A DNA stretch of 64,000 bases from Adiantum capillus-veneris (lineage: Eukaryota; Streptophyta; Polypodiopsida; Polypodiales; Pteridaceae), in NCBI GenBank assembly GCA_014529385.2, contig CM043942.1, positions 4,864,501-4,928,500 of the forward strand, given 5' to 3'. The notes beneath the pieces were generated by a model. The model was not told the DNA's origin and searched no databases. It saw nothing but the letters and a program-made list of their open reading frames with translations. This document shows, one piece after another, positions 33,626 to 48,570 of the stretch (position 1 is the first letter of the stretch; each line of letters starts with the position of its first letter). Both the position numbers and the translations under genes were made by a program.

Positions 33626-36600
33626 TAGCTCAAGCCAAGACATGCATGCCATGGGCCCGCGGTCCGGGACGAGTGTGCTTAGCCGCCTGAAGGAAACCTT
33701 TAGTAGAGCCACTCACTCCGAACATGGAGCTAATGATGTAAATGAGGGGGGTGGGGAAGTAAATTCTCCATTTGTGACCAACATAGACCATATACCATTA
33801 GAGAATGTGCACGTGAATACTTCATTCACTGCACCTCCTGACTCTTGAGAGTTATTCCCCTCCGAGGTCATATTACCTGATGGTAGAAGCCTTGCGGAAG
33901 TGCAAGAGGTTGAGCGATATATCCTTGCAGCGAGGGAAAAGGAAGTCGATAGCTTACGTAAGGCAGAGAAACGAAGAGAGTTAAAAGCAAAAGCCCCTAT
34001 GTCAATATCCTTGCTAATACTTAGCAACAACCACTAAGGGCCAAACCCTAGAAAGCAACATTGCATCTAGCTCAAAGGACACCCATAGCACCTCAATCCT
34101 AGATGGAGTGTTCCTAAATGAGAACTGGGAGTACGAACTACAAACGAAAACTTTGACCGACCTATACACAGTTCACACCTATCACATGGGTTGGTTAGAT
34201 GTCCTACAATCCACAATGGGCGCTACTTGTGTGGAGGATCAACAACAAAGAGTTTGTGAGGTCATCCATAGGGTCATTGAGTTAGAGAGACAGAACAAGG
34301 GGATCAACATGCCTTCAACGGGTCTCATGAGATTCTTAGATACAAGAAAGGCTAAACAACCGATCTTATCGTAAATGGAGACTCCCTCGGTAAGTGCGAT
34401 GGATCCTCCAAATGTTGTTTCTCCAGGGGTCTCAGTGCAATCTAATCCCACAAGTGATAGCTTTACCTTTCCAAGTCTAGCTCATCTTTCCCTTGATGAC
34501 ACTACGGCTACCATGCCTACCCCAATGATGGGCATGCCAAGAAACACACCATGGACCTCATTTGTTAGTAAAGCACCGCTACATGGTAGCTCAATGCCTG
34601 CAACAGTACCTACAAGTGTGTACCAATCGTATGCACCTATGGGTCCTCGTACTCATGTAGTCGCTACTCCTCCCATTGTTTCAACTACCTATGCTCCACA
34701 AGCAGAACACGCAAGCTCTTACTTCCATGGGACCATACTGACTAGTGTTAGCGTGTCACATCCAACGTCTGCTATGCCTAGGGCCACACATATGAACTTT
34801 GGGCCACCACATGGCACAACATCGTCCCCAACGTGGAACCCAAGGGCTTCCTATGTGCCAAGCCCAATGCCAATACCTACTCCACATGTAATCTCTGGAG
34901 CGCCTTCAACCACGGCGCCTGCTCACTTAGGTGACTTGGCAACATTTGCTGAACCTATTGGTCGATCTATTGCTGAGAATATGCAACACGCCTGATAGAG
35001 AGCCTAGAAGTAAGGCAGTACAAATAGCCAAGCTCACACAAAAATTTAGTGGAGACAGGGATGTGAGAAATCATATCGAAGTGTTTGAAAAAATATGCGA
35101 TTCTCTAGGAGAACACAATGACCTGCATAAGAGTAATGCTTTAAGCCTAACCCTAAGTGGAAAGGCTAGGGATTGGTATAGAACCCTAAGGGTGGAACAA
35201 AAAAACGATTTACCCTACTCTTAGGAGACTGTTCTTGAAAGAATACATACGAGAGGGAGTGCTTTGGGAAGTAGCCTCTCAACTCGAGAAAGCCCAATGA
35301 GAGGAAGGAGAGTCGTTGAGAGACATTACTAGTCGTTTGAAGCATTTGAATTCTCGTTGTAATCCAAATGAGCGCTTCAATAATAATCAATTGCTTGATA
35401 GATTCATTAGGGGATTACGACATGAGGATATCTACAATGGCCTAGTCATTATAATTTAATGATTCAAGGAGAAAGAGTATCTGTTGAGCCTAAATTTATT
35501 AGCTTGCAAGCATCGGGGCATCAGCCACTGACCCTAAAGCCTATTGCTAAGGAGCCAAAGATATCTGAGATGACTCTAGCATATCTCACCAAGGCTATTC
35601 AAGAGAGTCTTAGAGACAATCGTGCTCCGTAAAAAAATCATATGTATCCAAGAAGGGATCAACAATGGTGCTCAGTATGCTATGGACCGCATAGTACCAG
35701 TGAATGCGCTACTTTTAGAGTAAAATTTAATGGGAGTTGTAATGCCTGTAGGAGATAGGTTCATCAAGCTAAGGATTGCATAGTATTTAAACGTGCGATG
35801 GCCAATAGACCAACCTTAGCATGGATAGACATATATCGAGTGCCTGCATTGAGGCCGGCCCCACCTTTTGAACAAAAAACACAACACATGTCCCTAGGGC
35901 CTAGAATGTTGTTCAAACAACACCCTTACCACCTCCACTGCTAGGACCGCAACCACCACATCCGAGAATCACTTCTATGAATCAAGTAGGTTGTGAGTCA
36001 TCTATTGCTTGTTTGGAAGGCTGTGAGGAAGACATAGACCCTAATGTTGACTATGGGATGGATGTGCTTGAAGAAAGTCCACAATACTACATGGAGGACA
36101 GTTGGCGACAAGTCAAACCTGTATATCAAGTAGATGCTCTTGCGGCAAGAGGCCAAAATATCAATTATAGTGCTAAGAGACCACCTCTTCAATGCTATGA
36201 GTGTGGAGGTCCACATCGTGTAGCCGAGTGTATTATTAGGCTACAAAAGAACGCCACACTAATGAAAACCAATCAAGCAAGCACGTCTACAATGCCGATA
36301 CTTATGTGTAATCGATCATTTGATTGCCCAATGTCCAAATAATCCAAATGCACCAAAGATTACGCCATTAAACTTGATTGAAGTTACCGAGGAGCCATCA
36401 CAAAGTACACCTTAGGTACCAGTAAACGTACTCACACGATCGATGCTCCAAAAACAAAATTATATTCTTGAGGAAAGAGACACGCATCAATTGCCCCATC
36501 TTAGAAAAAGAACAAAACACGAAGAAAGAGATCGCAAAAAGCAGCGAAGTCAGACCCCAGTTCAAAGACCAACATAGGGACTGTTGATGACCCCGTATAT

Positions 36601-37188
36601 ATGAACGACACTGAAGAAGATTCCGATTTAGGTGAAACCATGGAGATAAAAAAAACCACTAAGATAGAAACCAACAAGGAGGATCTTCGTAAGCCACAAT
36701 GGAAGGGATCCAAGAAGAAGATAGAAACTAATCCAAACCCTACAGAGGAGATCCAGTGAGTCAAGAAATTAAGGAGTTTGTTAGAAGATACCCAAAGGGA
36801 TCTAGAACCAACACCTAGGCAGAACCAGATTACAGACACCGTGTTGCCTACGCAACAACAACCTCACCAAGTCCATAGATCCTTAGCCATACCTAGTGTC
36901 ATCCAAGAAGAAACTGACTTAAAGTCATGGGAAAGTGGGCATACTCACTTCTTGATGGAAAGAATGTTTACAAAGGGAGTACTTGATCGTATCAAAGAAA
37001 TGGAGATCCCATCTTCCCCACATCAAGATACTGAAGCCCAAAAGGTTCCGTTAAACATTGCCAAATTGATGGATCTCATGTCTTCAGAAGATAGAACCAC
37101 CATCATGTCCAAACTATATAAAGACCCTGAGCTAGTCGCAGCTCTTCGAGCCGTCCTCAATCGAGAACTAAAGTTTGGGCTACCATAA
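33626..37188 (+). pseudogene. Element B copy 2 gag
   Basis: Starts inside gag (SSQDMHAMG in homologous register). Order: charged coiled-coil-like segment (LAEVQEVERYILAAREKEVDSLRKAEKRREL), Pro/Met-rich region, gag core (KLTQKFSGDRDVRNHIEVFEKICDSLGE), knuckles, basic tract and PLNIAKLMDLMSSE. Many lesions: TAA at 34371, a frameshift at atgcaacacgcctgatag (34981), an extra A in the run at 35200, a deletion near 35450, and loss of 11 bp inside the fourth knuckle (near 36310). Several lesions are shared exactly with copy 3. Confidence 0.85.
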
Positions 37189-37261
37189 TTTTCACATATG
37201 GATGGAGCTGGGGAGATGCCAATAGAGGAGGAGCCTTAGATCCACAACCCAATTTAGATGA

Positions 37262-38680
37262 GGACCTTGTTATAGAAATACATGTTAACATGTTGGGACA
37301 ATACTTTGAGGGTGATGAATCCAATGCGAGCATACCAATCACTACTAAGGGATTAACTGTGAGGGGAATCATTGACGGTGGCACTCGGGTTAGAATTGTG
37401 ACTAAATATTGCTGAGAAACTATGGGAAGACCTCACCTTGAGACCACAACCATAGTAGTGAAGATGGCCAATGGGTCTATTGTTAAACTTATTGGGATGC
37501 TATAAGATATCAAGATCAAGGTCTTTGAACATAAAATAAGGATTACCTTCATTCTTATGGATTTCTCCAAACACACTATGGCATCAGAGATGATCTTAGG
37601 ACATCCTTTCATGAGGGAAGCAGAAGTGGTGCATGACTGGTCTAAAAACCATGTCTACTTGCAGTTCAAGATTCTGTCATTTGAGTGGATCTTGTAACTG
37701 GTCGAGCACATCCCCTAGGAAACATGTTTATAATTGATAATAGATCTAACACCACAATTCACTCAGCCACATTGCACTATTATTACACGCGTAAAGCGGA
37801 CACTGATGTTGGGGAAGATTCTCCTTATATGGATGTACTTCCTGGGATGACTGAGTCGGACAATGTGGATTGGATCCACCTAGAAGCAACCATAGACACT
37901 TGGGGAAACAGGGGGACGACCTGGGTAACACCTGAGGGGGATGAAATGCCCGTACCCTTAAATATGCTATAAGCAATGCATATAGCTTCTGACAAGACTC
38001 ATCCTAATAAAACAAAGAAAACATAAAAGTGGGTCCCTAAAGCTTCTTTAGCGACCATAGCTAGTGCTAAAAAATAGAAGCCTTGTAAGAAATGTACAAC
38101 TCGCTCCAACAAAAGTAACAAAATGTTGCGATGGATTTCTAAACGACTATTGGAAGCCCAAGGCTACTATGAAGGAAATGATCAAATCTGGGTCCCAAAA
38201 CGTAGATTGTGTTCTTACTTGTCACCTGACCCATGTGAGCCCAATCCAGTAGCTCCAAAATGAATTGACGATCGTGGAAGAAAAAAATCACAGAATGCTA
38301 CACACCTGCTCCAGAGCTAGTTTGGGTACCAAAGAAAGAACGATTTGTTCCACCTAGCTCAAGAATAGGGGAGTCCCATGAAGCTTTTAGCTCCTCATGT
38401 AATGCATCCATAGAGGTAAAAGCTTCTCCATAGACTCCACCTACAATAGTGGACCTCCATGAAGCTACAAAGGAATCCACACCTCCGAGTGTTCAAGGTT
38501 CACCTGATGAACCACTTCAAGTTCGATCCTGGGAGAGTACCTTACCACCCTTGCAACTCGACGAAACAGCTAAGGTAATAGAAAACTACTGGCAAAAATC
38601 CTCTCCTATTACCAACTGGAACAATTGGTTTGAAAGGGTGACGAGCACATTTCAAACGGTATGATCTACCCAAGGAAGGG
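37262..38680 (+). pseudogene. Element B copy 2 protease and tail
   Basis: Retropepsin text GIIDGGTRVRIVTK (Asp present, final Gly of the signature changed to Arg) and MILGHPFMRE, with stops at TAYTGC* and GML*DIK. The tail (DTDVGEDSPYMDVLPGMTESDNVDW, TWVTPEGDEMPVPLNML then TAA, ELVWVPKKERFVPP) runs to the polypurine tract before 38686. Confidence 0.78.
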
Positions 38681-38765
38681 GGGAGTGTTTGCTGACAGTC
38701 ATCATTCACTCACTCTCCTCTCAACCTTCCTCCCTGACCTCTCAATCTCCCAATCTTAGGGAATG

Positions 38766-38776
38766 TATATATATAG
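38766..38776 (+). promoter_or_regulatory. TATA box of element B LTR
   Basis: tatatatatag, about 80 bp into the LTR. It is present at the same place in the other B LTRs (33550-33560 and 46665-46675). Confidence 0.5.
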
Positions 38777-40585
38777 CCTTATACTCACAAAAGCAAAAAT
38801 AGTAAAGAGCAAGATTGACCAGACCTACACATTCACATCTGGTACACTGAAACAAAAACCTATGTCATAAGACACCTTTGATCCTCATCACATGCGTGAT
38901 GGAGGGTAGGTAGGATTAATAAATAGGAGTGTTTTTGCTTTATAGTTTAGTGATTAGCAAAGTTCTTTCTTCCCACTGATGCGCCTCCTAGGGGTATTCT
39001 TTGTGTTTCCTAGTGTGTACAGGAACAATTGCTGTGGTTAGGATTTGGACCTTCATGGAATCTTTCTCTCATCCACTTTTCAAATCAAGCGCGACCATCA
39101 ACACAAACAGGTGTTTCTTGTCCATTATCATTGCCCCTTATCTTTTTTGCATCTATGTTTTTCTGCTTTGATTGTGATTGGTAGCATAATATTTAGTGCC
39201 TTTGTCTAGCACCAAACATTAAATTCAATGTAATTTTTTGTCATAATCACTTGTCTAGGTTTAAAAATCAAGCAATCCGACTAAGCTTGTTTGACCAAGC
39301 TAGGTGTTAAAGATCTTCTCTGAATACCATGGGGAATGCCTTCCTAATTATCAATGGTTACTAAGGGTTTTAATCCGATTTAGGCATCATTTTGTGAAAT
39401 GTACTAGGGCTTTCTAGTGGGCTTAGTCCCTATTGACCTTTAGCTTAAGTATTATAAAGGGAGTTTACTAGTGTGAAGAGCCTGGGGAGGGTAACGGTGT
39501 TATATGACCCCCCAAAGTGACAAAATTAAATTGTTGAAAACGAAAAAAATAAAAAAAAAAAATCAAAGTGCCACAATGTATAACCTTAAGCTGGAAGAGA
39601 AACCTCAGCTTGATTTGGTACTTCACTCACATGTATCGCCTATTGTACTAGAACCCTAGAGGTTCCCAGTGTGGGCGCTTTTTCTTGAAAAGAGAAAAAC
39701 CCAAGGTATACAAAATAAGCACACACATTAAAATTGATTCACTGTGAAAAGACTTTGGGGGGTCAAAGAAAAGGTAATCAGTAAGGCGATGATTTCATTA
39801 GAAATTCCTTTTATTGTAGCTTAACTACAAGGTTTACTAGGTATAGCCTCTAGTCAGCCCTCGAACATGAAATACTTGGCTCTTGCGATTAAAAAACTTA
39901 ATTGACCAGAGAAAATTAAGAAGCTTACCCATGGAATTAATAGTCTATCTCTAGTGCCTTTCGATCGTTAAATTAGCGACCTAGAATTGTTTAATTTTTT
40001 ACCTTTACATCTGTTTATGCATTTGATTATATTGCAATTTAATCTTTATTGCTGACAAATGGTTTAAAATTCTTTTACCAATCACATTGTTTGCCTGCAG
40101 CCGCATATGCTTTTTAATTCTATATGAAATGCAATTACTGTACCAATGTTGTTTGATTTTGCAGTGACTGAGGAAGGCTAAGGACATTCATCTCAAATGC
40201 TCTTCCACCTCGACAAACGAGCTTCAACTCAATAGCTTTCGAGGACGGAATCTACATCAGGAAGGGGGGCATGTTAACCCTCACGGCTCATGGATACCCT
40301 ATCACCTATGACGGACGTTGTATTATTTACTTGCTAGAGTCAGGTACCGGGTTTGTCGGTCCAATAGGAAAAGGGTAAGAGTGATTGCCGATGAGAGGTG
40401 CACTCTAACTGGAACATTCAAGGGATTAGTTGGCTAACCATGGGTGCCCAAGTGTGAATGGGGTGAGCTCATATAAAAGTCAACTAAACCTAAAATTCAC
40501 TCATTCTCTCATTTGTGCAATTGAAGAGTGCTCTTGCTCCATCTCCATCTTCTTCTTCTTCATCTCCTTGTGTGTGTGTGTATGC

Positions 40586-40702
<117 letters not shown>

Positions 40703-40927
40703 CGATCAAGCATTGCGGCGGCAAGGCGGTTGAGGGCAGCGTAGTGGCGTCTCCCTCTTCTTCGCGGTGAGGAATCCTCCACAAAGCAAGCGTAGAGCGG
40801 TGAGTGACACACCATTGTCATCTTTGAGCTTACTAGTTTAGGCTGGTTGTGTGCTTGGAGCCATTTGTGGCTCGCACGCGTTGTATCAACAAGTTCCTTG
40901 CATTGACACGTGCGACATACGCGCACA

Positions 40928-41227
40928 CAAGCCCAGACCCAAGCCCAAGCTCACGCTCAAGCTTAGGCCGTAGTCGCGCTTTAAAATTACGTATTTTAGC
41001 TTCACACGTAGCTAAAAATTGAATTTTTTGAGGACCAACGGAACTTCAGATGACCGAAAATTTTTCTATAAAGCACACAGCGACCCTCTAAGTGATACGC
41101 TTGTTTCGAGCTATCACACACTTTAATTAAAAAAAACAATCATTAAAAAACATTAAAAACATAAAAAAAACCGAGTGAAAACGAACGTTTAAAAAAGTAA
41201 GCGGTTAACCTTCGAGGTTATTCGCCG
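40928..41227 (+). other. Leader of element B copy 3
   Basis: About 300 bp, starting caagcccagacccaagcc and AT-rich before the gag ATG at 41228. No gene and no recognisable primer-binding site are seen. Confidence 0.55.
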
Positions 41228-44200
41228 ATGCTTGTAGGGTGTCAAAGGCACGTGCATCTGCGCTCTGGTCGTGTGCTAGAGATGGAGCAACTAGAAAGAA
41301 TTTTGACTTACATGAGTTCTCAATATCCACCTACCTTAGGTTCCGGGCCCTTGACGGGGACCCAAGCTAGTACAAACCAAGACCCAAACATAGCGGCTAG
41401 TGACTCTTCCTCTGACTACGATGTCATGGAGGGTTTCCCAATGAGTAATCCCAATAGCTCAAGCCAAGACATGCATGCCATGGTCCCGTGGTCCGGGCTG
41501 AGCGTGCTTAGCCGCTTGAAGGAAACCTTTAGTAGAGTCACTCGCTCCGAACATGGAGCTAATGATGTAAATGAGGGGGGTGGGGAAGTAAATTCTCCAT
41601 TCGTGACCAACGTAGACCCTATGCCCTTAGAGAATGAGCACGTGAATACTTAATTCACTCGACCTCTTGACTCTTCAGAGTTATTTCCCTCCGAGGTCAT
41701 ATTACCCGATGGTAGAAGCCTTGCCAAAGTGCAAGAGGTTGAGTGGTATATCCTTGCAGCAAGGGAAAATGAAATTGAGAGCTTACGCAAGGCGGAGCAA
41801 CGAAGAGAGTTAAAAGCGAAAGCTCCTATGTCACTATCTTTGCTAGGAGAGAAATCGTGTGCTCCTGACTTAGCAACCGCTAAGGGCCAACCCCTAGAAA
41901 GCAACATTGCATCTAGCTCAAAGGACACCCCTAGCACCTCAATTCTAGATGGAGCATTCTTAAATGAGAACTTGGAGTACGAACTACAAATGGAAACTCT
42001 AACCGACGTATACACAGGTCACACCTATCACGTGGGTTGGTTAGATGTCCTACAATCCACAATGGGTGCTACTAGTGTGGAGGATCAACAACAAAGAGTT
42101 TGTGAGGTGATCCATAGGGTCATTGAGTTAGAGAGACAGAAAAAGGGGATCAATATGCCTTCAACGCGTCTCATGAGATTCTTGGATACAGGGATGGCTA
42201 AACAACCTACCTTATCGCAAATGGAGACTCCCTCGGTAAGTCCGATGGATCCTCCATATGTTGTTTCTCCAGGGGTATCAGTGCAATCTGAGCCCACAAG
42301 TGATAGCTTTACCTTTCCAAGTCTAGCTCATCTTTCCCTTGATTACACCACAGCTACCATGCCTACCCCAATGATGGGCATGCCAAGAAACACACCATGG
42401 ACCTCATTTGTTAGTAAAGCACCGCTACATGGTAGCTCAATGCCTGCAACAGTACCTACAAGTGTACACCAATCATATGCACCTATGGATCCTCGTACTC
42501 ATGTCGTCCCTACTCCTCCCATTGTTTCAACTACCTATGCTCCACAACCACAACACCCAAGCTCTTATTTCCATGGGACCATACCGGCTAGCGTTACCGT
42601 GTCACATCCAACATCTGCTATGCCTAGGGCCACACATATGAACTTTGGGCCACGACATGGCACAACATCGTCCCCAACGTGGAACCCAAGGCTTCCTATG
42701 CGCCAAGCCCAATGCCAATACCTACTCCACATGTAGTCTCTGGAGCGCCTTCACCCACGGCGCCTGCTCACTTAGGTGACTTGGCGACATTTGTTGAATC
42801 TATTGGTCGATCTATTGATGAGAATATGCAACACGCCTAATAGAGAGCCTAGAAGTAAGGTAGTACAAATAGCCAAGCTCACACAAGAATATAGTGGAGA
42901 CGGGGATGTGAGAAAGCATATCCAAGTGTTTGAACAAATATGCAATTCTCTAGGAGAACACAATGACCTGCATAAGAGTAATGCTTTAAGCCTAACCCTA
43001 AGTGGAAAGGCTAGGGATTGGTATAGAACCCTAAGGGTGGAACAAAAAAACGATTTACCCTACTCGTAGGAGACTGTTCTTGAAAGAATACATACGAGAG
43101 GGAGTGCTTTGGGAGTAGCCTCTCAACTCCAGAAAGCCCAACGAGAGGAAGGAGAGTCGATGAGAGACTTTATTAGTCATTTGAAGCATTTGAATTCTCG
43201 TTGTAATCAAAATGAGCGCTTCAATAATAATCAATTGCTTGATAGATTCATTAGGGGATTACGACATGAGGATATCTACAATGGCCTAGTCATTAGAGGT
43301 ATCACCACTTGGGAAGCAGTCACCACCAATGCGATTCAATTGGAGGATAATTTAACGATTCAAGGAGAAAGAGTGTCTGTTGAGCCTAAATCTATTAGCT
43401 CTCAAGCATCGGGGCATCAGCCAATGACCCTGAAGCCTATTGCTAAGGAGCCAAAGATATCTGAGATGACCTTAGCAGATCTTGCCAAGGCTATTCAAGA
43501 GAGTCTTAGAGACAATCGTGCTCTGCAAAACAATCATATGTATCCAAGAAGGGAGCAACAATGGTGCTCACTATGCTATGGACCGCATAGTACCTGTGAA
43601 TGCCCTACTTTTAGAGTAAAATTCAAAGGGAACTGCAATGCCTGTGGGAGGTATGGTCATCAAGCTAAGGATTGCATAGTATTTAAACGTGCGATGGCCA
43701 ATAGACCAACCTTAGCATGGACAGACACACCTCAAGTGCCTACATTGATGCCGGCCCCACCTCTTGAACAAACAACACAACACATGGTCCCTAGGGCCCA
43801 GAATGTTGTTCAAACAACACCCTTACCACCTCCAGCGCTAGGACCACAACCACAACATTCGAGAATCACTTCTGTGAATCAAGTAGGTTTTGAGTCATCT
43901 ATTGCTTGTTTGGAAGGCTGTGAGGAAGACATAGACCCTAATGTTGCCTATGGGATGGATGTGCTTGAAGAAAGTCCACAATACTACATGGAGGACTATT
44001 GGGGACAAGTCAAACCTGTATATCAAGTAGTTGCTCTTGCGGCAAGAGACCAAAATATCAATTACACTGCTAAGAGACCACCTCTTCAATGCTATGAGTG
44101 TGGAGGTCCACATCTTGTAGACGAGTGTATTATTAGGCTACAAAAGAATGCCACACTAATGCAAACCAATCAAACAAGCACGTCTACAATGCCGATACTC

Positions 44201-45137
44201 ATCTGTAATCGATCATTTGATTTCCCAATGTCCAAATAATCCAAATGCACCAAAGATTGTGCCATTAAACTTGATTGAAGTTACCGAGGAGCCATCACAA
44301 AGTACACATGTGGTACCAGTAAACGTACTCACACGATCGATGCTCCAAAAACAAAATTATATTCTTGAGGAAAGAGACATGGCATCAATTGCCCAATCTC
44401 AGAAAAAGAAGAAAACACGAAGGAAGAGATTGCAAAAAGCAGCGAAGTCAGACCCCAGTTCAAAGACCAACATAGGGACTGGTGACGACCCCGTATATAT
44501 GAACGATACTGAAGAAGATTCCAATTCAGGTGAAACCACGGAGACCAAAACAACCACTAAGATAGAAACCAACAAGGAGGATCTTCATGAGACACAATGG
44601 CAGGGATCCAAGAAGAAGATAGGAACTTATCCAAACCCTACAGAGGAGATCCAGCGAGTCAAACAATTAAGGAGTTTGTTAGAAGATACCCAAAGGGATC
44701 TAGAACCAACACCTAGGCAGAACAAGATTACAGACACCGTGTTCCCTACGCAACAGCAACCTCACCAAGTGCATAGACCCTTAGCCATACCTAGTGTAAT
44801 CCAAGAAGAAAGTAACTTAAAGTCATGGAAAAGTGGGCGTACTCACTTCTTGATGGAAAGAATTTTTACAAAGGGAGTACTTGATCCTATCGAAGAAATG
44901 GAGATCCCATCTTCCCCACGTCAAGATACTGAAGCCCGAAAGGTGCCGTTAAACATTGCCAAATTGATGGATCTCATGTCTTCAGAAGTTAGAACCGCCA
45001 TCATGTCCAAACTATATAAAGACCCTGAGCTAGTCGCAGCTCTTCGAGCCGTCCTCAATCGAGAACTAAAGTTTGGGCTACCACAATTTGCACATATGGA
45101 TGGAGCTGGGGAGATGCTAATAGAGGAGGAGCCTTAG
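41228..45137 (+). pseudogene. Element B copy 3 gag
   Basis: Starts at ATG with VHLRSGRVLEMEQLERIL, the only B copy with a gag N-terminus. A TAA at 41651 replaces a Ser codon seen in copy 2. A coiled-coil-like segment, a Pro/Met-rich region and the gag core follow, with frameshifts at 42690 (one G lost), 42832 and 43050 (extra A). Knuckles: CSLCYGPHSTCEC (about 43565), CNACGRYGHQAKDC (about 43636) and CYECGGPHLVDEC (about 44089); the fourth is destroyed by an 11-bp deletion near 44208. Then INVLTRSMLQKQ, the basic KKKKTRRKRLQK tract and PLNIAKLMDLMSSE. The gene is about 3.9 kb, long for a plant gag. Confidence 0.87.
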
Positions 45138-45159
45138 ATCCACAACCCAATTTAGATGA

Positions 45160-46584
45160 CGACCTTGTTATAGAAATACATGTTAACATGTTGGGACAAT
45201 ACTTTGAGGGTGATGAATCCAATGTGACCATACCAATCACTACTTAGGGATTAACTGTGAAGGGAATCATTGACGGTGGCGCTCGGGTTAGCATTGTGAC
45301 TAAAAATTGCTGGGAAACTATGGGAAGACCTCACCTTGAGACCACAACCATAGTAGTGAAGATGGCCAATGGGTCTATTGTTAAACTTATTGGGATGCTA
45401 TAAGATATCAAGATCAAGGTCTTTGGACATAAAATAAGGATTACCTTCATTCTTATGGATTTCTCCAAACACACTATGGCATCAGAGATGATCTTAGGAT
45501 GTCCTTTCATGAGGGAAGCAGAAGTGGTGCATGACTGGTCTAAAAACCATGTCTACTTGGAGTTCCAAGATTCTGTCATTTGAGTGGATCTTGTAACTGG
45601 TCGAGCACATCCCCTAGGAAACATGTTTATAGTTGATAATAGATCTAACACCACAATTCACTCGGCCACATTGCACTATTATTACACGCGTAAAGCAGAC
45701 ACTGATGTTGGGGAAGATTCTCCTTATATGGATTTACTTCCTGGGATGACTGAGTCGGACAATGTGGATTGGATCCACCTAGAAGCAACCATAGACACTT
45801 GGGGAAACAGGGGGACGACCTGGGTAACACCTGAGAGGGATGAAATGCCCGTACCCTTAAATATGCTATAAGCAATGCATATAGCTTCTGACAAGACTCA
45901 TCCTAATAAAACAAAGAAAACATACAAGTGGGTCCCTAAAGCTTCTTTAGCGACCATAGCTAGTGCTAAAAAACAGAAGCCTTGTAAGCAACGTACCACT
46001 CACTCCAAGAAAAGTAAGAAAATGTTTCGATGGATTTCTAAATGACTATTGGAAGCCCAAGCCTACTATGAAGGAAATGATCAAATCTGTGTGCCAAAAT
46101 GTAGATTGTGTTCTTACTTGTCACCTAACCCATGTGAGCCCAATCCAGTAGCTCCAAAATGAATTGACGATCGTGGAAGAAAAAAATCACAGAATGCTAC
46201 ACACCTGCTCCAGAGCTAGTTTGGGTACCAAAGAAAGAACGATTTGTTCCACCTAGCTCAAGAACAGGGGAGTCCCATGAAGCTTTTAGCTCCTCATGTA
46301 ATGCATCCATAGAGGTAAAAGCTTCTCCAGAGACTCCACCTACAATAGTGGACCTCCATGAAGCTACAAAGGAATCCACACCTCCGAGTGTTCAAGGTTC
46401 ACCTGATGAACCACTTCAACTTCGATCCTGGGAGAGTACCTTACCACCCTTGCAACTCGACGAAACACCTAAGGTAATAGAAAACTACTGGCAAAAATCC
46501 TCACCTATTACCAACTGGAACAATTGGTTTGAAAGGGTGACGAGCACATTTCAAACGGTATGATCTACCCAAGGAAGGGGGGAG
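45160..46584 (+). pseudogene. Element B copy 3 protease, tail and polypurine tract
   Basis: Retropepsin GIIDGGARVSIVTK (Asp retained), ANGSIVKLIGML then a stop, ITFILMDFSKHTM and MILGCPFMRE. The tail shows GEDSPYMDLLPGMTESDNVDW, TWVTPERDEMPVPLNML then TAA, and ELVWVPKKERFVPPSSRTG, ending at caaggaaggggggag before 46585. The nonsense changes GML* and LNML* are the same as in copy 2 and absent from copy 1. Confidence 0.8.
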
Positions 46585-48513
46585 TGTTTGCTGATAGTCA
46601 TCATTCACTCACTCTCCTCTCAACCTTCCTCCTTGACCTCTCAATTTCCCAATCTTAGGGAATGTATATATATAGCCTTATAATCACAAAGAACAAAAAT
46701 AGTAAAGAGCAAGAGCAATTAGGAAACGAGTGTGCACAATAAAAGTCAAAACATTGACCTGACCTACACATTCACATCCGGTACACTGAAACAGAAACCT
46801 ATGTCATAAAACACCTTTGATCCTCATCACACGCGTGATGGAGGGTAGGTAGGATTAATAGATAGGAGTGTTTCTGTTTTAGAGTTTAGTGATCAGCAAA
46901 GTTCTTTCTTCCCACTGATGCGCCTCCTAGAGGTATTCTGTGTGTTTCCTAGTGTGTATAGGAACGTGTTGCTGTGGTTAGGATTTGGACCTTCATGGAA
47001 TCTTTCTCTCATCCACTTTTCAAATCAAGCACGACCATCAACACAAACAGGTGTTTCTTGTCCATTAGCATTGCCCCTTATCTTTTTTGCGTCTATGTTT
47101 GTCTGCTTTTATTATGATTGGTAGCGTAATATTTAGTGCCTTTGTTTAGCACCAAACATTAAATTCAATGTAATTTTTTTTTATAATCACTTGTCTAGGT
47201 TAAAAAATCAAGCAATCCGACTAAGCTAGTTTGACAAGCTAGGTGTTAGAGATCTTCTCTGAATACCATGGGGAATGCCTTCCTAATTATCAATGGTTAC
47301 TTAGGTTTTTAATCCGAGTTAGGCAACATTGTGTGAAATGTACTAGGGCTTTCTAGTGGGCTTAGTCCCTATTGACCTTTAGCTTAAGTATTATAAAGGG
47401 AGTTTACTAATGTGATGAGCTTGGGGAGGGTAACAACGTTATATGACCCCCCAAAGTTACAAGATTAAAATGCTGAAAACGAACAAACAAAAAAATCAAA
47501 GTGCCACAATGTAAAAACTGGAAGAGAAATCTCAGCTTGATTTGGTATTTCACTCACATGTATCGCCTATGGTAGTAGAGCCCTAGAGGTTCCCAGTGTG
47601 GGTGCTTTTCCTTGAAAAGCAAAAAACCCAAGGCATAAAAAATAAGCACATACATCAAAATTGAATCACTGTGAAAAGACTTTGGGGGGTCAAAGAAAAG
47701 GTAATCAGTTAGGCGATGATTTCATAAGAAATTCCTTTTATCGTAGCTTAACTACAAGGTCTTCTAGGTATAGCCTCTAGTCAGCCCTTGGACATGAAAT
47801 ACTTGGCTCTCGCAATTAAACAACTTAATTGACCAGAGAAAATTAAGAAGCTTACCCATGGTATTAATAGACTCTTTAGTGCCTTTTGACCGTTAAATTA
47901 GCGACCCCGAACTTGTTTAGTTTTTTACCTTCCCAACTGTTTATGCGTTTGATTATATTGCAATTTAATGTTTAATGCTGACAAATGGTTTAGAATTATG
48001 CTACCAATCAATTTCTCTGCCTAAAACTACATATGCTTTTTAATTGTATATGAGAATGCAATTACTGTGGCAATGTTGTTTGATTTTGCAGTGACTGAAG
48101 AAGGCCAATGACATTCATCTCAAACGCTCTTCCACCTGGACGGACGAGCTTCAACTCAATAGCTTCCGAGGAAGGAATCTACATCAAGAAGGGGGGCATG
48201 TTAACCCTCACGCACATTCCTATCACCTACGATGGACATTGTATTATTTATTTGCTAGAGTTAGGTACCGGGCTTGTCGGTCCAATAGGAAAAGGGTAAG
48301 AGTGATTGCCAATGAGAGGCGCACCCTAACTAGAACATTCAAGGGATTAGTTGGCTAAGCATGAGAGCCCAAGTGTGAATGGGGCAAGCTCATATAAATG
48401 TCAACTAAACCTAAATTTCACTCATTCTCTCATTTGTACAATTGAAAAGTACTCTTGCTCCATCTCCATCTTCTTCTTCTTCATCTCCTTGTGTGTGTGT
48501 ATAAGATAGAGAT

Positions 48514-48570
<57 letters not shown>

